DNA of 64,000 nucleotides from positions 25,764-89,763 of the forward strand of contig NZ_VNIK02000013.1 in the NCBI RefSeq assembly GCF_007785775.2, written 5' to 3'. A program made the position numbers and the translations under genes. This stretch comes from Flagellimonas hadalis (lineage in GTDB: Bacteria; Bacteroidota; Bacteroidia; Flavobacteriales; Flavobacteriaceae). This document shows, one piece after another, positions 18,615-30,033 of the stretch. The notes below the pieces were generated by a model. It did not search any database. It was not told the DNA's origin and saw nothing but the letters and a program-made list of their open reading frames with translations. Positions within the stretch are counted from its first letter, which is position 1, and each line of letters begins with the position of its first letter.

Positions 18615-20007
18615 CAAAACACTTTTCGGCCTAGCGTTCCTTGCGCTGTTCGGTTTTGCGAACGCCCAGGAAAACGATGAGGCCCTAAGGGTAGAGCCTG
18701 ACACGACCACTTCCGTCAACAAGACAAAACTGGACGGGATTGCCGCAGTGATCGGCGACTATGTGATCTTGGAATCGGACATTGACAAAACACTGATTGA
18801 CCTTCAAAGTCAAGGTGCTTCCACGGAAGACATTACCCGTTGCGGCCTTTTGGGCAAGCTCATGGAGGACAGACTCTATGCACACCAAGCCGTACAGGAC
18901 AGTTTGCTCGTCTCCGATGAGCAGGTAAATGCACAGAGCGATAGACAGATCCAGCAATTGGTGGCCCAAGTGGGCTCCATGGAAAAGGTCTTGAAGTTCT
19001 ACAAAAAAGCAGATGTGGAAAGTTTCCGTGCCGAACTCTTCGAGATCAACAAGCTTCGTATGCTTTCCGAAAAGATGCAGAGCAGCATCGTGGAAAAAAT
19101 CGAGGTGACCCCAGAAGAGGTTCGCCAGTTTTTCAATAAGATCCCGGAAGATGAAAGACCGGTTTTTGGGGCCGAGTTGGAAATCGCCCAAATCGTGAAG
19201 CAACCTGTGGCGCCAGAGGAAGAGAAACAAAAGGTTATCAACCAATTGAAGGAGATCAGGCAGGATGTGTTGGACAATGGTGCCAGTTTCAATGTAAAGG
19301 CAATTCTATATTCACAAGATCCTGGCTCCAAATCCAGAGGAGGATTGTACACCATGACCAAGGAGACCCAATTTGTCAAGGAATTCAAGGATGTTGCCTT
19401 CAGTCTTCGCGAAGGGGAGATATCCGAACCCTTTGAGAGTACGTTTGGGTACCATATCATTTTTGTGGAAAAAGTAAGGGGACAGGAAAGGGATATTCGC
19501 CATATCCTCATGATCCCAGAGATTCCAAAAGCCTCTGTGGACAAGGCGGTACAGGAATTGGATTCTATCAGAAAGCATATTTTGGACGGCAAATATACCT
19601 TTGCGGATGCCGCATTGAATTTTTCGGATGAAAAGGAGACCAAATTTGACGGAGGACTGCTTCGCAACCCGATCAATTTTGATTCCCGTTTTGAACTCAC
19701 CAAGATGGACCCCACGCTCTACAACCAGGTCCGTAACCTAAAGGATGAGGAAATTTCCAGACCGGTACGGGAAGATGACCCAAGGGGAGGGGCACCCAAG
19801 TTCAAGATCATGAAGATTTCCAACCGATATGATGAGCACAAGGCAGATTTTGCAAAAGATTATATCAAAATACAGGAACTGGCCCTTAGGGAAAAACAGT
19901 TGAAGGCCATCAAAAAGTGGATGGACGAGCATATTGAGGATACCTACATCCATGTGAATGTGGACAACAAGGGCTGCGATTTTGCAAACAACTGGGTAAA
20001 GGAATAG
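18601..20007 (+). CDS. surA: Peptidyl-prolyl cis-trans isomerase SurA
   Basis: SurA escorts outer-membrane proteins through the periplasm. The 468-residue protein has a signal peptide ending FANAQ, an N-terminal chaperone region, and two parvulin domains. The first, about residues 195-290, shows SKSRGGLYTM and F-S-L-R-E-G-E-I-S-E-P-F; the second, about 295-400, shows R-D-I-R-H-I-L. The gene overlaps the upstream gene by 14 bp, and moxR follows after four bases. Confidence 0.92.
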   Translation: MTKNNKTLFGLAFLALFGFANAQENDEALRVEPDTTTSVNKTKLDGIAAVIGDYVILESDIDKTLIDLQSQGASTEDITRCGLLGKLMEDRLYAHQAVQDSLLVSDEQVNAQSDRQIQQLVAQVGSMEKVLKFYKKADVESFRAELFEINKLRMLSEKMQSSIVEKIEVTPEEVRQFFNKIPEDERPVFGAELEIAQIVKQPVAPEEEKQKVINQLKEIRQDVLDNGASFNVKAILYSQDPGSKSRGGLYTMTKETQFVKEFKDVAFSLREGEISEPFESTFGYHIIFVEKVRGQERDIRHILMIPEIPKASVDKAVQELDSIRKHILDGKYTFADAALNFSDEKETKFDGGLLRNPINFDSRFELTKMDPTLYNQVRNLKDEEISRPVREDDPRGGAPKFKIMKISNRYDEHKADFAKDYIKIQELALREKQLKAIKKWMDEHIEDTYIHVNVDNKGCDFANNWVKE

Positions 20008-20011
20008 GTGC

Positions 20012-20965
20012 ATGTCGGACGTAGTTGCAGTTGAAAATCTCGTAAAGAAGCACCAAGCCCTAAAAAAAGAGATTGCCAAGGTCATTGTGGGCCAGGATAA
20101 GGTGATCGAGCAGATACTATTGTCCATTTATACCGGGGGGCATTCGCTTTTGATCGGTGTTCCGGGCTTGGCAAAGACCTTGATGGTCAACACCATTGCC
20201 CAGACCTTGGGATTGGATTTCAAACGGATACAGTTTACCCCGGACCTCATGCCCAGCGATATATTGGGAAGCGAGGTATTGGACCAGAACCGTAACTTCA
20301 AGTTCATCATGGGACCTGTTTTTGGGAACATCATCTTGGCGGATGAGATCAACAGGACCCCACCTAAGACCCAGGCCGCTCTTTTGGAGGCCATGCAGGA
20401 AAGGGCCGTCACCATCGCTGGAAAACAATACAAGCTCAACAGGCCATACTTTGTGTTGGCCACGCAAAACCCCATCGAACAGGAAGGGACCTATCCCTTG
20501 CCGGAGGCACAATTGGACCGGTTCATGTTCGCCATCGAGTTGAAATATCCCTCCATTGAAGAAGAGATCCAAGTGGTCAAATCCACCACATCGGACGAAG
20601 AGGTGCAACTGAGCACCCTTTTTGATGCGGACGAGATCATTGCCGTGCAGCATTTGATAAGGCGCATTCCCATACCCGACAATGTGGTCGACTATGCCGT
20701 GAGGCTTGTCAATAGGACCCGGCCAGGTCAGGAAGGGTCATTGGATTTTGTCAACAATTATGTGGATTGGGGAGCTGGGCCAAGAGCGTCCCAGAACTTG
20801 GTGTTGGCGGCAAAGGCACACGCGGTCATCCACGGGAAGTTTTCCCCGGACATCGAGGACATCAAGGCCGTGTCCACAGGAATCCTTCGTCATAGGATCC
20901 TAAAAAACTACAAGGCGGAGGCCGAAGGCATTTCTGAGGAGAAAATAATCTCGGAATTGTTATAG
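20012..20965 (+). CDS. MoxR family AAA+ ATPase
   Basis: The 317-residue ATPase has Walker A GVPGLAKT (49-56), Walker B LADE (109-112) with NRTPPKTQAALLEAMQE, and sensor 1 in ATQNPIEQEG. MoxR proteins work as chaperones for metalloproteins or envelope complexes, usually with a VWA or DUF58 partner; no such gene follows here. It sits four bases after surA, so a role in envelope assembly is plausible but inferred. Confidence 0.93.
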   Translation: MSDVVAVENLVKKHQALKKEIAKVIVGQDKVIEQILLSIYTGGHSLLIGVPGLAKTLMVNTIAQTLGLDFKRIQFTPDLMPSDILGSEVLDQNRNFKFIMGPVFGNIILADEINRTPPKTQAALLEAMQERAVTIAGKQYKLNRPYFVLATQNPIEQEGTYPLPEAQLDRFMFAIELKYPSIEEEIQVVKSTTSDEEVQLSTLFDADEIIAVQHLIRRIPIPDNVVDYAVRLVNRTRPGQEGSLDFVNNYVDWGAGPRASQNLVLAAKAHAVIHGKFSPDIEDIKAVSTGILRHRILKNYKAEAEGISEEKIISELL

Positions 20966-21067
20966 ATATCAAATCTTCACCATTTATTTAGGTCGATTCT
21001 AATTCCGAAATACCCTGTATTTTAGTAAATTTACCAAATTACTAAAATCTTAAAAATCGATTGTAGA

Positions 21068-23338
<2,271 letters not shown>

Positions 23339-23359
23339 TTCTTTTTGAGATAATTCAAG

Positions 23360-23400
23360 AAAACTCCTGATATTGCCAAAGTATCAGGAGTTTTAATTTT
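23360..23400 (+). terminator. Rho-independent terminator after aconitase
   Basis: A 13-bp perfect stem (AAACTCCTGATA and its complement, 23360-23372 with 23382-23394), nine-base loop, then TTTT-AA-TTTT. Confidence 0.85.
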
Positions 23401-23413
23401 ATATCCTAACTAA

Positions 23414-23974
23414 ATGAAGATCAGTAAAAAGACCGTCCTCAACATTATATTGATTCTTGTTGTGCTCTCTTTTTTTGTTACCCCAATGGGACATTATGGC
23501 AAAATTTTGCTCAACCGGATGTTTTCCTTTTCCCCACCAGTGATCGAACAAGCCGAAAGAAAACAGATCACCGATTACGATTGGAGGTTGAAGGATGCCG
23601 ATTGGAATTTTTTCAATTTTGAAAGGTCGAAGGGGAATGTGGTCTTCATCAATCTCTGGGCCTCTTGGAAACTCCCTTCGGAAGCCGAACTTGCCAGTGT
23701 ACAGGAACTCTATGACAAGTATAAAGGCAAGATGGATTTCTACATCATTACCAACGAGAACAGGCCTCCCGTGGAAGAATTTATGGAAAAGCACGGGTTC
23801 ACCTTTCCCGTGACCTACTTGATCATTGGGGACAAGATGCCCATAGATCCCAGCCAAGTGCCTTCTTCTTATTTGATTGACAAGTCGGGGAACATTGTGA
23901 TTTACGAGAAAGGAATCTCGGATTGGAGTACCAAAAAGGTATACAAGTTATTGGATGGATTGATTGCGGAATAA
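23414..23974 (+). CDS. Thioredoxin-fold protein lacking the CxxC active site
   Basis: The 186-residue protein has an N-terminal membrane anchor (about 8-25) and a TlpA/ResA-like domain facing the periplasm. Where the family has WCxxC it reads W85-K86-L87-P88-S89, so both redox cysteines are gone. The cis-Pro loop (QVPSSYLID) and the fold outline are kept. It is followed six bases later by a paralogue with an intact site, so it is a diverged tandem copy. It cannot exchange thiols; binding or chaperone function is a guess. Confidence 0.85.
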   Translation: MKISKKTVLNIILILVVLSFFVTPMGHYGKILLNRMFSFSPPVIEQAERKQITDYDWRLKDADWNFFNFERSKGNVVFINLWASWKLPSEAELASVQELYDKYKGKMDFYIITNENRPPVEEFMEKHGFTFPVTYLIIGDKMPIDPSQVPSSYLIDKSGNIVIYEKGISDWSTKKVYKLLDGLIAE

Positions 23975-23980
23975 CCAGAC

Positions 23981-24547
23981 ATGAAACTTTCCAAGGAACA
24001 GATCAACAATGTGATATGGATATTGGTCCTAGTACTCATCCTGTTTACCCCTTTGGGGTTCCATCTTCGGGTGTGGGCCAATAAGGTGATTGCAGCGACT
24101 ATGAGTGCGGATGTCGTAGAAGATGATGAGCAGATCACGCTCGAAGATTACCATTGGAACTTGGTGGATCTTGAAGGCAAGCGAACCGATTTTCAGTCTG
24201 TAAAAGGAAAAGTGGCTGTAGTGAATGTTTGGGCGACCTGGTGTCCGCCCTGTGTTGCAGAGCTCCCCAGTTTTGTGGAGTTATATGCTGATTATAAAGA
24301 CAAGGTGATCTTTGCCTTTGTGGCCAATGATGAAAAGACCAAGGTGGAAACATTTCTGGAGAAAAAAGGATATGCACTTCCCGTGTATTTTCAGGCATCC
24401 GAAGCGCCACAAGAATTGATGGGAAGTACCATTCCAGTTACTTACATCATCAGCAAATCGGGCAAAATCGTGGTGGATGAAGAGGGTGCGGCCAACTGGA
24501 ATTCCGAACGGATCCGTAGGCTGTTGGACGAGCTGATCGCCGAATAA
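23981..24547 (+). CDS. TlpA/ResA-like membrane-anchored thioredoxin
   Basis: The 188-residue protein has one N-terminal membrane helix (about 10-28) and a periplasmic thioredoxin domain with the complete W87-C88-P-P-C91 site and cis-Pro loop TIPVTYII. Such proteins reduce disulfides in the periplasm, for instance during cytochrome c maturation. Strong similarity in length and C-terminus (LLDGLIAE / LLDELIAE) shows that it and the upstream gene arose by duplication. It is convergent with crtZ. Confidence 0.92.
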   Translation: MKLSKEQINNVIWILVLVLILFTPLGFHLRVWANKVIAATMSADVVEDDEQITLEDYHWNLVDLEGKRTDFQSVKGKVAVVNVWATWCPPCVAELPSFVELYADYKDKVIFAFVANDEKTKVETFLEKKGYALPVYFQASEAPQELMGSTIPVTYIISKSGKIVVDEEGAANWNSERIRRLLDELIAE

Positions 24548-24548
24548 G

Positions 24549-25001
24549 CTATTGCTTTTTAAAGTATTTGAAGGGGACCACCAGCATCCCAAAGCATTCC
24601 CCATCTTCCTTGCCCAAGTGTTTGTGGTGCATTTTGTGTGCCCTTCTTACCCCTCTTGCATACCAATTGTTGGCATTCCTGAGGAATTTGAACCGTTGGT
24701 GGATAAAGATATCGTGCACCATAAAATAGGCAATACCATAGGCCAAGATGCCAAATCCCAATGGCCAGCCATACCAGAACGAAGTGGAGCTGCCCAAGTA
24801 AAACAAAGTGATGCTCACCGCGGCATAGAAGAGAAAAAAGGCATCGTTTCGTTCAAACCAGGAATCGTGGTCCTTTTTGTGATGGTCTTTATGAAGGCTC
24901 CACAAAAAACCGTGCATCACATATTTGTGGGTGAACCACGCCATGAACTCCATAAAACTGAAGGTTGCCAAAAAAATGAGTATCCAGAGCGCTATCTTCA
25001 T
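24549..25001 (-). CDS. crtZ: Beta-carotene 3-hydroxylase (CrtZ type)
   Basis: CrtZ adds 3-hydroxyl groups to beta-ionone rings and gives zeaxanthin. The 150-residue membrane protein has the histidine motifs of the fatty-acid hydroxylase superfamily: H25-x4-H30, H37-x2-HH41, HDIFIHQR and HKMHHKH. These bind the di-iron centre. It is the last gene of the crt operon and overlaps crtB by 4 bp. Lycopene cyclase (crtY) is not in this cluster. Confidence 0.93.
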   Translation of the reverse strand: MKIALWILIFLATFSFMEFMAWFTHKYVMHGFLWSLHKDHHKKDHDSWFERNDAFFLFYAAVSITLFYLGSSTSFWYGWPLGFGILAYGIAYFMVHDIFIHQRFKFLRNANNWYARGVRRAHKMHHKHLGKEDGECFGMLVVPFKYFKKQ

Positions 25002-25840
25002 TGTATCATTTGCAGTTTATAATTGAGGTATGAATGCGCCAATAGGCCAAATTTTTGATAGTTGGGCACTCGGATGCGTGAGTTCTTGATTTCCAGTGGG
25101 GGAGTGCCCTGTAGTTTTTGGAGCAGTTTTTTGTAGTATCGATAGGCTGTATAAACGCCAAATTTGGCCTGTTCAGGCAATTTGGTAATACCGGAATAGC
25201 CGAGGGCAAAATCTGCCTTGATCTCGTTCACGATGCGTTTTTTGGATTGCTCATCCAATTCCAATAAGTTGGTGTTGGGGAAATAGGTGCGGTTCAGGTC
25301 TTCATAGTCGGCTTTCAGGTCCCGCAGAAAGTTCACTTTTTGGAAAGCGGACCCCAGGGCCATCGCAGATTCCTTGAGTTCTTCATATTTTTCCTTGTCC
25401 CCGTTCACAAAGACGCAAAGACACATCAGACCTACCACATCTGCGGAACCATAGATATACTTTCGATATTCGTCAAAAGTCTCATATGTTTTTTTTGTGA
25501 GGTCCATGCGCATGCTCTCCATGAAGGACTCTATCAAGTGATGGGGAATATCGTATTTGTGATAGGTATGTTGAAAGGAGTTCAGGATCGGGTTGAGGCT
25601 GATCTTGTTCTGGATAGCTTCTTCCATATCCTTTTCAAAGGCATTGAATAGCTTCTCCTTGTCGTAGTCGTGGAAGGTATCCACAATTTCGTCCGCAAAC
25701 CTTACAAATCCATAAATGTTGTAGATATCCGAACGGATGGAGGGCGCCAGCATTTTGGTGGCCAGTGCAAAAGAGGTGCTGTAGGATTTCGTCACAATTT
25801 TGCTACAGTGGTACGAGACATCATCAAAAATAGTTTTCAT
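24998..25840 (-). CDS. crtB: Phytoene synthase
   Basis: CrtB condenses two geranylgeranyl diphosphates into phytoene. The 280-residue protein carries the first Asp-rich motif (RFADEIVDTF), the second region YIYGSADVVGLMCL, and FLRDLKADYEDLNRTYFP. It overlaps crtI and crtZ by 4 bp each, so the three are translated from one message. Confidence 0.95.
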   Translation of the reverse strand: MKTIFDDVSYHCSKIVTKSYSTSFALATKMLAPSIRSDIYNIYGFVRFADEIVDTFHDYDKEKLFNAFEKDMEEAIQNKISLNPILNSFQHTYHKYDIPHHLIESFMESMRMDLTKKTYETFDEYRKYIYGSADVVGLMCLCVFVNGDKEKYEELKESAMALGSAFQKVNFLRDLKADYEDLNRTYFPNTNLLELDEQSKKRIVNEIKADFALGYSGITKLPEQAKFGVYTAYRYYKKLLQKLQGTPPLEIKNSRIRVPNYQKFGLLAHSYLNYKLQMIQ

Positions 25841-27297
25841 TTTTTTACATCTTTAGTGATTAGATCGGCCACCAATTTTCCAGAGATCAAGGATGGCGGT
25901 ACCCCTGGTCCCGGCACGGTGAGCTGACCGGTAAAGAACAGGTTCTTTACCTTACTACTTTTGAGGTTAGGTCTTAAAAAAGCGGTCTGCTTCAATGTAT
26001 TTGCCAAGCCATATGCGTTTCCTTTATAGGAATTGTACTGCTCCACAAAATCATTTACACAGAAACTCTGCTTAAATATAATGGTATTTTTTATCTGTTG
26101 GTGGGTCAATTGTTGAAAACGATCCATCACAATGTCAAAATATTGCTCCCTCAACTCGGGTGTGTCCTCCAACCCGGGAGCGATCGGAACCAAGAAAAAT
26201 CCGGTTTCACAACCTTCGGGTGCCATGGATGCATCGGTCACCGAGGGGAAATTGGCATAGAACAAGGGATTACTGGGCCATTGGGGATCATCGTAGATTT
26301 CCTGTGCATGCCTTTCAAAATCGGTGTCAAAGAAAAGGTTGTGGTGCTCTATGTTTTTCAACTTTTGGTTGAAACCGATATAGAACAACAGGGAGGAAGG
26401 GGCGTAGGTCTTTTTTGCCCAATATTCCTCGGAGTATTGCCTGTATTTTTTGTCCAGCAAGGTTTCGGAATGATGGTAGTCCGCACCACTGACCACATCA
26501 TCTGCCAGATGGTTTTTTCCTAGGCTACGGATACCGATGACTTCCCCATCGGCCACCAAAATGTGGCTGACCGGACTGCTGGTATGGATTTTGACCCCCA
26601 GTTCCTCCGCCAAGCTTTTCATGGCCTTGATGATTTCGTACATGCCCCCTTTGGGATGCCATGTGCCCAGACCGAAATCGGCAAAGTTCATAAAATTATA
26701 AAAAGAAGGGGTATTGCTCGGTTTAGCACCCAAAAAAAGGACGGGAAACTCCAACGTGGAAACGAGCTTTTGGTTTTTGAACCTTTTTCTGACCTCTTGG
26801 CTGATGGTCTTGAAAAACTGGTCCACCCGGAGCACTGTTTCCTTGGTGACCAGTTCCAGTGGCGAGAGGCCGGGCCTCAGCACCACCTTGTTGATGGCAA
26901 TGTTATAATTCTCTTGGGCCTGACCGATAAATTGCCGTAGAGGGCCACTGCTTCCGGGCTCAATGCGTTCAAATTCCTCACAAATGGTTTCCATGCAGTC
27001 CCCAATGGTAAGGATATCGTCCTCAAAAAATATCTTGTAGGCTGGGTTCAATTTGTCCAATTGGTAGTAATCGGCAGTGGTCTTTCCGAAATCGGCGAAG
27101 AACTTGTCAAAAATATCGGGCATCCAATACCAACTGGGACCTATGTCAAAAGTAAAGCCGTCCTTCACCAACTGTCTGGCCCTTCCCCCTACGGTGTCGT
27201 TTTTTTCAAAGATTTCCACCTCAAATCCGGCCTTGGCCAAATAACAGGAAGCGGACAGTGAAGAAAAACCGGAACCTATGACAATTGCTTTTCTCAT
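25837..27297 (-). CDS. crtI: Phytoene desaturase
   Basis: CrtI desaturates phytoene stepwise to lycopene. The 486-residue protein begins with the FAD-binding Rossmann motif (VIGSGFSSLSASCYLAKAG) and ends with the conserved carotenoid-desaturase motif (NLFFTGQLTVPGPGVPPSLISG). It overlaps the regulator gene upstream and crtB downstream by 4 bp each. Confidence 0.95.
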   Translation of the reverse strand: MRKAIVIGSGFSSLSASCYLAKAGFEVEIFEKNDTVGGRARQLVKDGFTFDIGPSWYWMPDIFDKFFADFGKTTADYYQLDKLNPAYKIFFEDDILTIGDCMETICEEFERIEPGSSGPLRQFIGQAQENYNIAINKVVLRPGLSPLELVTKETVLRVDQFFKTISQEVRKRFKNQKLVSTLEFPVLFLGAKPSNTPSFYNFMNFADFGLGTWHPKGGMYEIIKAMKSLAEELGVKIHTSSPVSHILVADGEVIGIRSLGKNHLADDVVSGADYHHSETLLDKKYRQYSEEYWAKKTYAPSSLLFYIGFNQKLKNIEHHNLFFDTDFERHAQEIYDDPQWPSNPLFYANFPSVTDASMAPEGCETGFFLVPIAPGLEDTPELREQYFDIVMDRFQQLTHQQIKNTIIFKQSFCVNDFVEQYNSYKGNAYGLANTLKQTAFLRPNLKSSKVKNLFFTGQLTVPGPGVPPSLISGKLVADLITKDVKK

Positions 27298-28202
27298 ACA
27301 GGTTCCAGGAATTCTACAAGGTGTTCAATGGAGTTGAACAATTTTACGGTATCGGGAAGCCCCTCTTTGTTGATATGTTGTATCTGGTGCCCCAACGCAT
27401 AAAGTTTGGAGTCTGGGGACATTTCCAGGACTTCGTTGAACCTTTTCAAGTAATCGTTCAGGTCTTGCTGGGTCGGAGCTACGGTGAAGTAGGATATAAA
27501 ACGGATGTTGTTGTAATACTTGAGCAGGTCCACCAAATTTTCAATGGGCATGGTCTGGCCCAGATAAATCGTTTTGTAGCCCCGTAATGCAATCTGATAG
27601 TTGATGTACAACAATCCTATTTCATGGATTTCATTTTCGGGGAGGAATAACACATACACCTTGTCCTTTCTTGTGGGCTCCTCAATTTGGAGCTGCTCGG
27701 TGTGGATATAGATTTTCTGCTTTATCAGGTTGGAAATGAAGTGCTCATGTGCCGGACTGATGGTATTCGTCTGCCACAGAAGCCCCAACTCGTTCAGAAG
27801 GGGAATGAATACCTTATTGAAGATATCGGTAAAGGTCCTGCCTTCCATCAAATTGTTGTAAGTCTTCAGGAAAAGGGACTGGTCAAAGTTGAGCATGGCC
27901 AGTTTGAGGGAATTGAGCGCATGGCTCTTCTCACTGTTCTTGGCCACAATTTCCTTGACCAGGGCAGGAATTTTGGAATCTTCCAGTTTGGCGATCTTGG
28001 ATATTTTATAGCCGTTGTTGTAAAGTAGGGTAACGTTCAACAGTTTTTGCAAACTGGCAAGGCTATAGGTCCTGATATTGGTATCAGTCCTTTCCGGGTC
28101 AAAAAGATTGTACCTTTTTTCCCAGATACGGATGGTATGGGCCTTTATGCCGGAAAGGTTCTCCATATCCCGAATACTGAAAGAGTTTTTTACGCTGTTC
28201 AT
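27294..28202 (-). CDS. MerR-family regulator with CarH-like cobalamin domain
   Basis: Residues 8-75 form a MerR helix-turn-helix (SGIKAHTIRIWEKRY). The rest resembles the light-sensing part of CarH/LitR: a four-helix cap with W143-x9-E153-H154 (the CarH Wx9EH motif) and a cobalamin-binding domain with E191-x-H193-x2-G196 (ExHxxG, His as lower ligand). In CarH, adenosylcobalamin holds a DNA-bound tetramer that light breaks up. As first gene of the crt operon, overlapping crtI by 4 bp, it probably represses its own operon in the dark. The start at 28202 was preferred to 28226 because the -7 box overlaps the latter. Confidence 0.88.
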   Translation of the reverse strand: MNSVKNSFSIRDMENLSGIKAHTIRIWEKRYNLFDPERTDTNIRTYSLASLQKLLNVTLLYNNGYKISKIAKLEDSKIPALVKEIVAKNSEKSHALNSLKLAMLNFDQSLFLKTYNNLMEGRTFTDIFNKVFIPLLNELGLLWQTNTISPAHEHFISNLIKQKIYIHTEQLQIEEPTRKDKVYVLFLPENEIHEIGLLYINYQIALRGYKTIYLGQTMPIENLVDLLKYYNNIRFISYFTVAPTQQDLNDYLKRFNEVLEMSPDSKLYALGHQIQHINKEGLPDTVKLFNSIEHLVEFLEPV

Positions 28203-28223
28203 ACTTTTAAAGTAAACGTTAAA

Positions 28224-28249
28224 CAAATTTACAATTAAAACAATGTCAA
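28224..28249 (-). promoter_or_regulatory. Putative promoter and operator region of the crt operon
   Basis: On the minus strand TTG (28249-28247), a 15-base spacer and TAAATTTG (28231-28224) form a candidate promoter. A near-palindrome around AACGTT lies between this box and the ATG (about 28213-28225) and could be an operator. The operator is inference. Confidence 0.45.
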
Positions 28250-28316
28250 CCTATTATTTTATCATAAATTTTGGATTGTCTATGCTGAACAGTGCATTTT
28301 TATAGTGTGAAGAGGA

Positions 28317-29927
28317 TTACCTCTTGCCAATAAGGGACAAATAGATTTTGAATTCTTTGTTTACAGAAGGGAAAAGAATGAGCAGACCTATCATGTTGGG
28401 AAATACCAATGCCAAGATCATAGCGTCCGAAAATTTTATAACGGCATCCAAGGTTATGGCCGAACCAAGTACAGTGAACAGTAAAAAGATAATTTTATAA
28501 GTAAGGTCGATGACCTTACCCCTTCCAAAGAGATATTTCCATGCCTGCAATCCGTAGTAGGACCAGGACAGGATAGTACTGAAGGCGAACAGACACACGG
28601 CGACCATCAGGATCCATGAGGAACCGTTTATGGAATTTTCAAAAGCGAGGGAAGTTATGTTCACCCCTCCCAACCGGCTCCCATCACCCATCAGGGCCTG
28701 ACCATCCACAACATTTCCATAGACAAAGGCACCGTCCATATTAAAGAGGATGATGACTATTGCGGTCATGGTGCAGACCAAAACGGTATCAATGAATGGC
28801 TCCAACAATCCTACCAATCCTTCAGAAGCAGGAAAAGAGGTGTTCACCGCTGAATGGGCAATGGCCGCCGAACCGGCACCGGCCTCGTTGGAGAAGGCGG
28901 CTCTTCTGAACCCTTGGATCATGACCCCCACAAATCCCCCTGAAATGGTGGCCGTTGGAGTAAATGCCTCCGAAACGATCAGCGCAAGGGCATCATCGAC
29001 CCACTCAATTTTAGAAAAAATGATGAAAAGGGCCGCACCTACATACAGAATGGCCATGAACGGGACCACTTTTTCGGTGACCTTTGCTATCCGCTTGATA
29101 CCACCTATGATTACGATTCCTGCCAGTATTGCAAAAACAAGGCCTATTATGCTCCCCGTAGCTTCCCCGGTCAGGCCAAAGCGTTCAATGATCTGTGCTG
29201 CCGCCTGATTGCTCTGAAAGGCATTGCCGCCACCAAAGGAGGCACCTACACATAGTATGGCAAAAAGGGTCGCCAAGAATTTGCCCAAGCGCGAAAACCC
29301 TCGTTGCTTCAATCCTCTTGATAGATAATACATAGGACCGCCAAATACATTTCCATTTTTGTCTATGTCCCGATGTTTTACCCCCAAAGTGCATTCCACA
29401 AACTTGGAAGACATACCGAGCAGCCCGGCCAATATCATCCAAAATGTGGCCCCAGGACCGCCTATGGAAATGGCAACGGCCACCATGGCTATGTTGCCCA
29501 GGCCCACAGTACCGGATACGGCCGTTGCCAGAGCTTGAAAATGGTTGACCTCTCCCGTAAGGCCCTCATCTTTGATGGTGTCCACCAAATCCCCATCGAT
29601 TTCATACACATGGGGCTTAAGTTTTGGAGCGCTTTTTTCCAGTTCATCGTATTTTCCCCGCACCACCTGTATGGCCGTTGGAAAATGGCGGATGTTGACA
29701 AAACCAAAATACAAGGTGAAGAACAGGGCCCCCAATATCAGAATGATCAGGACGATAGGGATGCCATGCCCAAAAAATGGGATTTCGGCAAGAACCAGGT
29801 TTTCCCACCATACAGCAAAGGGCATAAAGGTTTCGTTGATTTTTTCATCCAATCCTTTATCGGGGCTGGATGCTAGGTTGATGAATGTTGGAAAGGATAA
29901 TGTAGTGTACAGAAGCGATTTGCCCAT
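28317..29927 (-). CDS. Alanine/glycine:cation symporter (AGCS family)
   Basis: The 536-residue membrane protein shows AGCS family motifs: GTVGLGNIAMVAVAISIGGPGATFW, then EAGAGSAAIAHSAV and about 10-11 hydrophobic segments. The family imports alanine or glycine with Na+ or H+. The N-terminal 60 residues before the first long helix are longer than in many members. It is single-gene; no recognisable promoter was seen in 29928-30033. Confidence 0.94.
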   Translation of the reverse strand: MGKSLLYTTLSFPTFINLASSPDKGLDEKINETFMPFAVWWENLVLAEIPFFGHGIPIVLIILILGALFFTLYFGFVNIRHFPTAIQVVRGKYDELEKSAPKLKPHVYEIDGDLVDTIKDEGLTGEVNHFQALATAVSGTVGLGNIAMVAVAISIGGPGATFWMILAGLLGMSSKFVECTLGVKHRDIDKNGNVFGGPMYYLSRGLKQRGFSRLGKFLATLFAILCVGASFGGGNAFQSNQAAAQIIERFGLTGEATGSIIGLVFAILAGIVIIGGIKRIAKVTEKVVPFMAILYVGAALFIIFSKIEWVDDALALIVSEAFTPTATISGGFVGVMIQGFRRAAFSNEAGAGSAAIAHSAVNTSFPASEGLVGLLEPFIDTVLVCTMTAIVIILFNMDGAFVYGNVVDGQALMGDGSRLGGVNITSLAFENSINGSSWILMVAVCLFAFSTILSWSYYGLQAWKYLFGRGKVIDLTYKIIFLLFTVLGSAITLDAVIKFSDAMILALVFPNMIGLLILFPSVNKEFKIYLSLIGKR

Positions 29928-30033
29928 GATCGAAAGTTTTCCTGAATTTCGATGCTATAGTTAAATTTCTCGGGCTTTGTCGGAACAGATTTCAAAATGT
30001 CAGTAAGTCAAAAACTGACAAATTGGGTTTAAG

